Source: Chitinophaga niabensis
GTDB taxonomy: Bacteria; Bacteroidota; Bacteroidia; Chitinophagales; Chitinophagaceae
Assembly (NCBI GenBank): GCA_017849435.1
Contig: JAFIGY010000020.1
Location: 369,425 to 433,424 of the forward strand
DNA: 64,000 nt
Direction of reading: 5' to 3'
In this document: one piece after another, positions 29,101-35,372 of the stretch
Numbering within the stretch: position 1 is the stretch's first letter
Layout: each line of letters opens with the position of its first letter
The notes under the pieces: model-generated
Seen by the model: only the letters and a program-made list of their open reading frames with translations
What the model was told of the DNA's origin: nothing
Database searches by the model: none
Translations under genes and position numbers: made by a program

Positions 29101-29273
29101 ACATCATGCGGATGCACGAATGTAGAAAAGGGTGTACGCAGGATATACTGTTCATCCCAATCCGTCACTTTGGTGAAGGCCGGATTAATTTCCTTGAAGT
29201 ATCCGTCAATTCCTGCAATACAAATTATATCCCTGGATAGTTTGAGCAGTTGCTCGAATTGATGTTGCTTCAT
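26157..29273 (-). CDS. Multi-PAS hybrid histidine kinase with receiver and Hpt domains
   Basis: A 1038-aa cytoplasmic sensor with no membrane segment. The N-terminal half holds about four PAS/PAC modules (first near residues 5-120, last near 370-510). The HisKA box is SHEIRTPLNG with His537, followed by the ATPase domain (NLLGNAVKFT; GTGIGLAIS). A receiver domain follows with Asp837 in IIFMDIQIPEL, then a C-terminal Hpt domain with His977 in KALGHKLYG. This is a full phosphorelay in one chain that should pass phosphate to a separate regulator; the lone CheY-like protein at 22445-22807 is the obvious local candidate. It overlaps the LTA-synthase-like gene by 14 bases. Confidence 0.93.
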   Translation of the reverse strand: MKQHQFEQLLKLSRDIICIAGIDGYFKEINPAFTKVTDWDEQYILRTPFSTFVHPHDVLLFNSAFDKLLKGDASMDFTCRFATRSGLYRLLQWSVNHDKATDLIFAIARDITEDRRKEEVLEASQHKLSAFFEHSQGLMCTHDLEGKILSINTAGAALLGYTIAEMEQMGIYDIIPDNHRVAFKTYLQGIREHGTASGQMTTVHKDGSHRIWMFNNILEKGIDEAPYIIANAIDITERYLLEKDLARTKEMLEQTNQVARVGGWVIEMTGEKLYWTDVTKEIHEVPPAFVPDMTTGIHFFKKGESQNKVIRALNRATREGKPWDLEVQIITAKGVDRWVRTFGNAEFENGVCKRLYGAFQDIDDKKKIELETLTSRKLLNDVLQSASEVSIIATDLDGLITLFNRGAERMLGYTAAEMTGKYLFDIVHDPHEVQDRGLELSAESGEIIRGMRVFVYKPEMEGSEQREWTYIHKDGSRMIVSLVVTAIRNVSGNITGYLGIAINITKRKRMEEALIAAKLQAEKMSNTKSEFLANMSHEIRTPLNGIIGFTDLVIKTKLNKEQLQYLTIVNQSAGLLLSIINDILDLSKIEAGKLELHIEQFNLQALAKEAVDMITFQAQKKGLEVYLHISDDIPKFAEGDAFRLKQVLVNLLGNAVKFTERGMISLGIRADKKTGTDQTTLLFEVKDTGIGIQPDKQERVFEAFSQEDASTTKKYGGTGIGLAISNKILAQMGSKLQLISHPGVGSTFFFSILLRMANQQLPQTGEMTPEEITSPEADGLEGLSANVLIVEDNPVNMLLSRTLIRRIMPRARIVEAVNGREAVTVCRLRMPDIIFMDIQIPELNGYEATAGIRSLDGGRHIPIIALTAGSISGEREKSFEAGMDDFLFKPVVEESLAGMFRKWLNKEKNSMEHPNIELQPETVHEHFDINVLKTYLGEDIVGEEILQLTCSEIRKSCGMLEQYILEKNLKGIKALGHKLYGTSASVGLGLLSKYARRLEELDVFDEAVVTSLLKEVSAEVTLIEHIIHQRIQDAHENT

Positions 29274-29381
29274 ACGTGAAAAAGGGCAGTCAGCCCCTAA
29301 TACAGGTAAATGTTCGGTTACTCTCGGGGGTAAAATTACAGATAAATTTGAACAACCTTATAGCGTATTCTCCTTAACTAA

Positions 29382-29412
29382 TTTGGAAGTTTCAAAAATT
29401 CATTTACCTTTG
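29382..29412 (+). promoter_or_regulatory. Consensus Bacteroidota promoter of tRNA-Leu
   Basis: TTTG (29382-29385), a 19-base spacer and TACCTTTG (29405-29412) match the -33/-7 consensus in full. The tRNA begins 20 bases after the -7 box. This is the best promoter in the window and supports the Bacteroidota assignment. Confidence 0.8.
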
Positions 29413-29432
29413 CGATCCCTTAACACAAGGAT

Positions 29433-29516
29433 GCCCAGATGGCGAAATTGGTAGACGCACTGTGTTCAGGTCGCAGCGCTCGCAAGGGTGTGCTGGTTCG
29501 AATCCAGTTCTGGGCA
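29433..29516 (+). tRNA. tRNA-Leu (anticodon CAG)
   Basis: An 84-base cloverleaf. The 7-bp acceptor stem pairs 29433-29439 with 29509-29515, with discriminator A at 29516. The D arm holds GGTAGA. The anticodon stem CTGTG/CGCAG closes the loop TTCAGGT, giving anticodon CAG (codon CUG). A long class-II variable arm and a T arm with TTCGAAT follow. CCA is not encoded. A consensus promoter precedes it and an intrinsic terminator follows at once. Confidence 0.95.
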
Positions 29517-29520
29517 CGAA

Positions 29521-29556
29521 AGAGGCTTGTAAGTATGTGACTTACGAGCCTCTTTT
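29521..29556 (+). terminator. Intrinsic terminator of tRNA-Leu
   Basis: A 14-bp stem with one G-T pair (29521-29534 with 29540-29553), a 5-base loop and a T-rich tail (TTTTC) beginning in the last stem base. It ends the tRNA transcript 5 bases after the mature end. Confidence 0.85.
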
Positions 29557-29584
29557 CATTTAGTCAGGTGGCGTTTTTAACAGT

Positions 29585-29788
29585 TTATCGCTTTCTCCCG
29601 CTATTCACGACACAAATTTGACATACTAAATTCTTGTGCCCGCACCGGTACGCCCCACCCATTCCAACAAATGAAAAGTGTGTCAGCCAGAAAAAAGACT
29701 TATACGCTTTTCGCTGCGCTACGTCCTCAAAGAAGGCCATTAACGCAGGCAGGTTGGCGTGTATATCGCTAAAGACGGCAATGGTCAT
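29585..29788 (-). pseudogene. Truncated metallophosphoesterase fragment
   Basis: The first ~30 residues (FSDIHANLPALMAFFEDV) copy the start of the intact metallophosphoesterase that ends 15 bases upstream. After QRK the frame continues into unrelated sequence and stops, so the catalytic domain is lost. By eye the shared DNA is only moderately similar, so this is a diverged relative rather than a fresh duplication. It lies at the tRNA-proximal edge of the arsenic gene block and may mark a recombination scar. Confidence 0.6.
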
Positions 29789-29803
29789 AGAATGGTGCTG
29801 TTG

Positions 29804-30577
29804 TTATATTCCTTTTCTTAAACTTTCGGCGTACGCATCCGGTAGTGGACTGTCTTCTACTGCTTTGGCAGCTTTTTCAACATCATATTCAAAACGGACA
29901 AACTCCACCTGTATACTGCCTTTATCATAAATACTACTATTGTCGTTGATATGCAGGATGACATAACCTCCTCTGGGGTCACCGTCTTTCGGTTTGCCCA
30001 CGGAGCCGATGTTGACGGCATGGCGGTAGTGCTGATTTTCTTCCGGCATAGAAGGCAGTATTCTATGATAAGGCTTGTGTGTATGACCAAAGCACATGAT
30101 ATCTGCATCGGCATCTGCCATGATTCGGAGCATACTTTTTTCTTCCCGGTCTTCAAACAGGTATTCGTTGATTTTACGCGGGCTGCCATGCACTAAAAGC
30201 AGGTTCAGTTTATCATTGTTGAGTTGGAACTCTACTTTGATATGTGCAGGCAGGGTGCGCAGATAGCGGCGTTCATCGTCATGTACGATACTGTTGGTAA
30301 AGGAAATGGACACGGCGCCATTTGCTTTTTCAGTGTCTGTTTTGTAGGCGCATCCGCAATCATCGCTGCTGCGGCCAATACCAAAATCGTAATTACCGGC
30401 GATGGTTGGAATACCCCGTTTACGTACTTCGTTAATGACTTCATTGGGCCAGATGTTGTAGCCAACCAGATCGCCCAGGCAGTAGATGGCATCCGGTTTC
30501 CGCTGCTCAACGTCTTTAAAGAAAGCTTCCAACGCAGGCAGGTTGGCATGTACGTCACTGAATAAAGCAATTTTCAT
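29804..30577 (-). CDS. Calcineurin-like metallophosphoesterase (YfcE-type) in arsenic operon
   Basis: A 257-aa enzyme with the expected metal ligands in order: FSDVHAN (residues 6-12), CLGDLVGYN, AGNYDFG (GN-H/D motif), LLLVHGSPRK and CFGHTHKPY. It is cytoplasmic, with no signal peptide, and of normal length. It is the last intact gene of the same-strand run arsR-arsM-acr3-arsC; only 30 bases separate it from the end of the restored arsC frame, so it is probably co-transcribed. A role in arsenic metabolism is inferred from position only. Confidence 0.88.
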   Translation of the reverse strand: MKIALFSDVHANLPALEAFFKDVEQRKPDAIYCLGDLVGYNIWPNEVINEVRKRGIPTIAGNYDFGIGRSSDDCGCAYKTDTEKANGAVSISFTNSIVHDDERRYLRTLPAHIKVEFQLNNDKLNLLLVHGSPRKINEYLFEDREEKSMLRIMADADADIMCFGHTHKPYHRILPSMPEENQHYRHAVNIGSVGKPKDGDPRGGYVILHINDNSSIYDKGSIQVEFVRFEYDVEKAAKAVEDSPLPDAYAESLRKGI

Positions 30578-30607
30578 AAATAGTTTTTTGACAATCTGTT
30601 TGGATGA

Positions 30608-31020
30608 TTAAAAATGTGTTGCGACAAAGGATTGGGTATATGCTTTTATAATCTGCCTTACTTCCCTGAACTGTTGCATCACCTCTGCCTCGGTACCGGC
30701 AGCCTTTGCCGGGTCGGGGAAGTTTTCATGAAACTTCTGCGCGGTGGTAGGGAAAAAGGACACCTTTCTTTTGCATTGTCACAAACCGTGATCACATAAT
30801 CAAAAGGGACATTGCTATACTCGGAAATGTTATTGGAGGTATGATGGGAAATATCAATCCCATCTTCCGCCATGGTAGCAATGGCTTTCGGATTAACGCC
30901 GTGTGTTTCCACACCAGCGCTGTACACCTCGGCTTTGTTGCCGGCAAAATGTCTGAGATATCCTTCTGCTATCTGGCTGCGGCAACTGTTGCCGGTGCAG
31001 AGTACTAATATTTTTTTCAT
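30608..31020 (-). pseudogene. arsC: Arsenate reductase ArsC (thioredoxin-coupled type) with a one-base frameshift
   Basis: The low-molecular-weight phosphatase fold is clear: CTGNSCR with Cys8 and Arg14, then Cys80 and Cys87 in VCDNAKERC, the three cysteines of thioredoxin-linked arsenate reductases. As written the frame stops at 30679 after a nonsense tail. Adding one T (minus strand) to the A5/T5 run at 30753-30757 restores a normal ending (FFPTTAQKFHENFPDPAKAA then FREVRQIIKAY) to a TAA at 30608-30610, giving 137 aa, the usual length. So either the gene is freshly broken or the base call is wrong. It lies between acr3 and the phosphoesterase. Confidence 0.85.
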
Positions 31021-31162
31021 AAGGAAGCTTCTACCTATTTGTTAGCTGAATACTGGAATTGTAAAGTCTGATCAGGGTAAAGTTGGAGCTGGTCTTTAAA
31101 TGCCTGCCATGTCATTTTTGTGTTTGTCATATCAAAAATATCTTTAGTTACCTGAATCAATA

Positions 31163-32248
31163 TTATGCTTCTATGGTAACGGTGGCAGCTGGTTTGTTAC
31201 TGTACCATTTTTTCCGGAACCAGAAGGCTACGTTGACAAGTGCAATCAGGGCAGGTACTTCTACCAACGGGCCAATCACGCCAACAAAAGCCTGCCCGGA
31301 GTTGATACCAAATACACCGATGGCTACGGCAATCGCCAGTTCAAAGTTGTTCCCGGCAGCGGTAAAGGCAATGGAGGCGTTTTTAGAGTAATCCGCACCA
31401 GTTGCTTTGCCCAACAGGAAACTCACCAGGAACATGATGGCGAAATATATCACCAGCGGGGTCGCTATTCTAATTACATCAAAAGGAATTTGGACGATCA
31501 GTTCTCCTTTGAGGCTGAACATCACGATGATGGTAAACAGCAAGGCGATCAGGGTGATCGGGGAAATGAAGGGAACATATTTTTCCTGAAACCATTTCTC
31601 TCCTTTCCATGCGATGAGGCCATAACGGCTGATAACACCGGCTGCGAACGGAATACCCAGATAGATGCCAACGCTTTTGGCGATTTCGCCGATGGATACG
31701 GCTACCGTGATGCCTTTCATGCCGAACACAGTAGGCAGCCATGTGATGAACACATAGGCATATACACTATACAACAATACCTGAAAGATGCTGTTTAAGG
31801 CCACCAGTCCGGCGGCGTATTCTCTGTTGCCATCTGCCAGTTCATTCCATACGATGACCATAGCGATACATCTGGCAAGGCCGATCAGGATAAGGCCGGT
31901 CATGTATTCAGGGTAGCCATGCAGGAACAGAACCGCCAGCGCAAACATCAGGATGGGCCCGATAATCCAGTTTAATAACAGGGATACAGATAATACTTTG
32001 GTATTGCGGAACACTTCTCCCATGTTTTCATACTTCACTTTTGCCAATGGCGGGTACATCATCAGAATAAGCCCGAGTGCCAGCGGTATGTTGGTGGTGC
32101 CGGTAGAAAAAGAATTGATATAGCCGGAAGAAGATGGAAAGAAGTATCCTATGCCGATGCCGATGGCCATCGCCAGAAATATCCATAAGGTGAGGTACCG
32201 ATCTAAGAAACCCAGTTTTTTGCGTTGGGCCGGATTACAATTTTGCAT
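31163..32248 (-). CDS. acr3: ACR3-family arsenite efflux permease
   Basis: A 361-aa inner-membrane protein with about ten hydrophobic helices. The Cys in [15 protein letters not shown] and the Glu in [12 protein letters not shown] match the two residues known to be needed for arsenite transport in Acr3. The opening [20 protein letters not shown] is a family hallmark. It exports the arsenite made by ArsC. It sits 116 bases after arsM and 142 before arsC, all on one strand. Confidence 0.94.
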   Translation of the reverse strand: MQNCNPAQRKKLGFLDRYLTLWIFLAMAIGIGIGYFFPSSSGYINSFSTGTTNIPLALGLILMMYPPLAKVKYENMGEVFRNTKVLSVSLLLNWIIGPILMFALAVLFLHGYPEYMTGLILIGLARCIAMVIVWNELADGNREYAAGLVALNSIFQVLLYSVYAYVFITWLPTVFGMKGITVAVSIGEIAKSVGIYLGIPFAAGVISRYGLIAWKGEKWFQEKYVPFISPITLIALLFTIIVMFSLKGELIVQIPFDVIRIATPLVIYFAIMFLVSFLLGKATGADYSKNASIAFTAAGNNFELAIAVAIGVFGINSGQAFVGVIGPLVEVPALIALVNVAFWFRKKWYSNKPAATVTIEA

Positions 32249-32364
32249 AGTGTATTGTTGTCTGAATATGTTTAAATACCTGGTGGCCGTGAATGGCTGT
32301 CATTGGCTGAATGGTCATATGAGGTGGTGTTGTTTATTCCAATTTACAGCAGGCGAAACGATTA

Positions 32365-33204
32365 TTAACAGCATCCCGGAGGGCAGCAGGCCGCATCCGC
32401 TGGTTTCTCGGCATACACCGTAACACTGTAGATACCGGTATTACCTGACCGGAAGGCAGTTATTTCTTCAGCGCTGAGATAGTTGGAAAGAATATCGTCC
32501 GGAATGGTGATGGTCTTTTCTTTCTGAATGGTGATGTTTTTAAATCCGTTGCTTTCGATCAATCCCAGATAATTTTGCTTCTGTATGGCGCCAGATATAC
32601 AACCAGAGTACATTTCCGCCACTTGCTGGATACTGGCCGGCAGGTTGCCTTGTAATACGATGTCAGAAATGCTGAAATGACCACCGGGTTTAAGTACGCG
32701 GAAAATTTCTTTGATAACGCCGTCTTTGTTGGGAACCAGGTTCAACACGCAGTTGCTGATAACAACATCTGCTACGTTAGCGGTTACAGGCATCTTTTCA
32801 ATATCGCCCTGACGGAATTCTACATTATTGAAATTCAGTTTTTCTGCATTGGTCCGGGCCTTTTCAATCATGGCAGGCGTAAAGTCGATACCTATTACTT
32901 TCCCGGATTCGCCTGTTTCCTGTCTGGCGATAAAACAGTCGTTACCAGCCCCGGAGCCTAAATCTATGATGGTATCTCCTTTTTTGATTTTTGCGAACTG
33001 CGTTGGTAAGCCGCATCCCAGCCCAAGATCAGCATCAGGGTTGTACCCCTCCAGTTGGGAGTAGTCGTCACTCATGATATTATATACTTCGGTGGAACAA
33101 CAGCCGGAGCCGCAGCAGGAAGATTCGTTGGTAGCCTTCTCCTGTAAAGCGATTTCACTATATTTCTGTCTTACCAGTTCCTTCATTTGTTCATTAGTAG
33201 CCAT
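32365..33204 (-). CDS. arsM: Arsenite S-adenosylmethionine methyltransferase
   Basis: A 279-aa class I methyltransferase: the SAM site is DLGSGAGNDCF, with IGIDFTPAMIEKA after it. Cysteine clusters at the N-terminus (ESSCCGSGCC) and C-terminus (ADAACCPPGCC), plus the internal Cys in YSGCISGAI, fit arsenite binding by ArsM. It turns arsenite into methylated, partly volatile species in the cytoplasm. It is the second gene of the arsenic operon, 55 bases after arsR, and a palindromic operator copy lies in that gap. Confidence 0.93.
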   Translation of the reverse strand: MATNEQMKELVRQKYSEIALQEKATNESSCCGSGCCSTEVYNIMSDDYSQLEGYNPDADLGLGCGLPTQFAKIKKGDTIIDLGSGAGNDCFIARQETGESGKVIGIDFTPAMIEKARTNAEKLNFNNVEFRQGDIEKMPVTANVADVVISNCVLNLVPNKDGVIKEIFRVLKPGGHFSISDIVLQGNLPASIQQVAEMYSGCISGAIQKQNYLGLIESNGFKNITIQKEKTITIPDDILSNYLSAEEITAFRSGNTGIYSVTVYAEKPADAACCPPGCC

Positions 33205-33224
33205 GATATAAATTTTATTGTATT

Positions 33225-33240
33225 ATTGCAATATTGCGAT
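33225..33240. promoter_or_regulatory. Second ArsR-type palindromic operator (arsR-arsM gap)
   Basis: The 16-base element ATTGCAATATTGCGAT is a near-perfect palindrome and differs at only two positions from the copy in the arsR promoter (33608-33623). It lies 21 bases before the arsM start, so arsM and the genes after it may have their own arsenite-controlled expression. Confidence 0.6.
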
Positions 33241-33259
33241 ATGTTTTAGCAAAAAAATA

Positions 33260-33589
33260 TTAGCAGCAGGATGCTTGCAGGTCTACGTCCTTAAAGAAGG
33301 TGTTGAACAGTTCTTTATACTGCTTCCAGACGATAGGATTGATACAGTAGCACACACTGGCTCCTTCAATGGAGCCCTGTATTATCCCGGCCGTTTTCAA
33401 CTCTTTCAGGTGCTGGGAGGTGGTAGCCTGGGCAAGACCCAGTTCCTCCACCAAATCCCCGCAGACACAAGCGTTCTTTTTAACCAGGTATTGCAGGATG
33501 GCAATACGGGCCGGATGCGCCAGTGCTTTAGCCATAACGGCTATTTCGTTCTGTTGTTTGGTAAATAAATTTGTTTTGGTAGCACCCAT
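33260..33589 (-). CDS. arsR: ArsR-family arsenic-responsive repressor
   Basis: A 109-aa winged-helix repressor. The arsenite-binding pair Cys41-x-Cys43 in NACVCGDLVEEL sits at the start of the DNA-binding helices, whose recognition helix is QATTSQHLKELKTAG. A further CC pair ends the protein. It is the first gene of the arsenic operon and its promoter overlaps a palindrome that fits autorepression. Confidence 0.93.
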   Translation of the reverse strand: MGATKTNLFTKQQNEIAVMAKALAHPARIAILQYLVKKNACVCGDLVEELGLAQATTSQHLKELKTAGIIQGSIEGASVCYCINPIVWKQYKELFNTFFKDVDLQASCC

Positions 33590-33607
33590 CTATATTTCTT
33601 TTATACT

Positions 33608-33642
33608 ATCGCAATATTACGATGTATTTCCAAAGAAACAAA
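33608..33642 (-). promoter_or_regulatory. arsR promoter with overlapping palindromic operator
   Basis: On the minus strand TTTG (33642-33639), 19 bases, and TAATATTG (33619-33612, 5 of the 6 defined -7 bases) form a promoter. The -7 box is buried in the 16-base palindrome 33608-33623 (ATCGCAATATTACGAT on the + strand). A repressor bound there would block RNA polymerase directly. Confidence 0.65.
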
Positions 33643-33776
33643 TTTTTTTTATTGAGAAGGGTAAGCTGATATTTCTATCGGAAGGAATACAGCAATTCCT
33701 AGTACCAGGTGAAGTTGGCCCTGGACGTGCCGATACTGCATACCGGGCATTAAAATTTGGACAGCTTACTATTTCA

Positions 33777-35129
33777 TCACTTTATTTTCATGGCATACCT
33801 GCGCATTCCTTTCTGTAAGATCGTTACGCCGCGTACCTTTCCGTTGGTATCGATATCAAAATTAATTTCAATTTCTTCATCACGTCTGTCATAAAACTGC
33901 GTATCATTCATTGGCAGCATAATGGACGTAGGTCCGCGGTGACCATCCTTGGATGGCTGTGCGATCAGCAAGTCATTATTAATGCTCATTTCTACTGTTA
34001 AATGTATTTCCGCAATTTCGTAGGTGCCAGTATATCGTTTCAATATATTTTCATTTAACGTCACGGGTACCCGTTTCACCGGAATGGAGTAAGGCTGCTG
34101 ATACAATATAGCCAGCAGGCGGTCTGTGATATGCTGAACATCGAACGTAGAGCCGCCCCTGTTGCTTAACACAGCAATACAAATGTCATCTTCCGGTATT
34201 CTGGCAAAATTGCTCCCGAAACCGGTAATAGAACCGCTGTGAGACACCATTTTCTTTCCGTATATGGAATCTGTCTGCCAGCCATAACCATAGTTGTGTA
34301 GTGTCGATGGCCGATAAGCCTTATTCATCAAACTGCTGTCAACAACTTTGTACGATTGCAGGCCTGCATGCCACCTGTACAGGTCTTTTACGGTTGAATA
34401 AATGGCGCCGGCACTAAATGGCACGGTAGAATCTGTTACGGCAGCAGGCTCTTTAACAGCATCATTTAACACATCATAACCAATTGCCTTGTTGCCGGAC
34501 ATATGCGCAAAATCAAAACCGCTATCCTTCATCTGTAAAGGCTGAAAAATGTATTTCCTGACAGCCTGCCAATAACTCATACCACTTACTTTTTGAATGA
34601 TATACCCCAGCATTACATAACCTGAATTGCTGTAATGCCAGTTGGTACCGGGAGCAAAATCAGGTTGCAGTGTTTTCAGATATGCTACCATTCTCCTTTC
34701 ATCTGTTTCTCTAATGGATGTATCCTGCTCCGTAAAATTGTGCAATCCCGACGTATGCGAGAGCAGGTTTTCAATGGTGATACTGTCCCCATAAGGAAAG
34801 CCGCGATAGTATCTGCTTAACTTATCGGTAAGTTTCATCCTCTTCATTTCAACCAGCCTCAGCACCATAGCAGCCGTAAATGACTTGGTAACTGAAGCTA
34901 TCTGAAACCTGGTGTCTATGTCATTCATGCTGTTATCAGCGGCGTTTTTCACGCCATAGCCTTTTTGCAGTAAAATATTGCCCTGCCGGGATACCAATAC
35001 AGTACCGTTAAATCTTCCGAGTTGTGCATAAGCGCTAACCAATCCGTCTAATTTTCTCACCGTGGAATCCTGAGCCAATGTGCATATTGCAACTTGCAGC
35101 GCAATTGCAACGAGAAAAAATCTTCTCAT
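33777..35129 (-). CDS. Secreted class C beta-lactamase-related serine hydrolase
   Basis: A 450-aa protein with a signal peptide ending TLAQ. The three active-site motifs of the family are in order: S79-x-x-K82 in ASVTKS, Y166-S-N in HYSNSGY, and H297-S-G in VSHSGSITGFG. The C-terminal ~100 residues form the small beta domain common in esterase/peptidase members. It could be a D-aminopeptidase, esterase or peptidoglycan hydrolase; true beta-lactamase action is less likely. It stands alone, 187 bases upstream of arsR on the minus strand. Confidence 0.9.
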   Translation of the reverse strand: MRRFFLVAIALQVAICTLAQDSTVRKLDGLVSAYAQLGRFNGTVLVSRQGNILLQKGYGVKNAADNSMNDIDTRFQIASVTKSFTAAMVLRLVEMKRMKLTDKLSRYYRGFPYGDSITIENLLSHTSGLHNFTEQDTSIRETDERRMVAYLKTLQPDFAPGTNWHYSNSGYVMLGYIIQKVSGMSYWQAVRKYIFQPLQMKDSGFDFAHMSGNKAIGYDVLNDAVKEPAAVTDSTVPFSAGAIYSTVKDLYRWHAGLQSYKVVDSSLMNKAYRPSTLHNYGYGWQTDSIYGKKMVSHSGSITGFGSNFARIPEDDICIAVLSNRGGSTFDVQHITDRLLAILYQQPYSIPVKRVPVTLNENILKRYTGTYEIAEIHLTVEMSINNDLLIAQPSKDGHRGPTSIMLPMNDTQFYDRRDEEIEINFDIDTNGKVRGVTILQKGMRRYAMKIK

Positions 35130-35228
35130 GATCTATAGTTTAAGTGAGGGGGTATATAACATTCATCCTAATTTCAGCAAATTTTGGAGTATTTGCAAAG
35201 GGCTTTTGAATCATGGGAAGAATAAGCG

Positions 35229-35372
35229 ATAAAACTAAGCCTGTTCATCCTCCCTGTTTTTTTATTCGCCTCCTCATATGCTCAAAATTCAAATTGCGTT
35301 TACACTTCTGATAGGTACGATGCCGAATTGGAACAAATCAATTTATTCTCTTCAAAAGACCAGCTCCGGTAA
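35229..35372 (+). pseudogene. Remnant small secreted protein with ATA in place of a start codon
   Basis: A 47-codon frame starts at ATA (35229), 8 bases after GGAAG (35216-35220), and reads a signal-peptide-like IKLSLFILPVFLFASSYAQ followed by a short hydrophilic tail with one Cys. It stops with TAA at 35370-35372, touching the stop of the convergent TonB receptor. No ATG, GTG or TTG exists in position. It is either a decayed gene or a gene with an unusual start; the rest of the 35130-35372 gap shows nothing else. Confidence 0.35.

Noticed and set aside
30679-31020. Short 113-aa arsC or programmed frameshifting
   Set aside because: The last ~25 residues are a nonsense tail, and the site is a plain homopolymer without a clear slippery heptamer; an indel is simpler.
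29433-33642. Integrated element with att sites at tRNA-Leu
   Set aside because: I found no integrase and no second copy of the tRNA 3' end; only compositional and positional hints remain.
33590-33818. Plus-strand open frame across the arsR promoter and hydrolase end
   Set aside because: It is antisense to real genes and regulatory sites and has no protein-family look.
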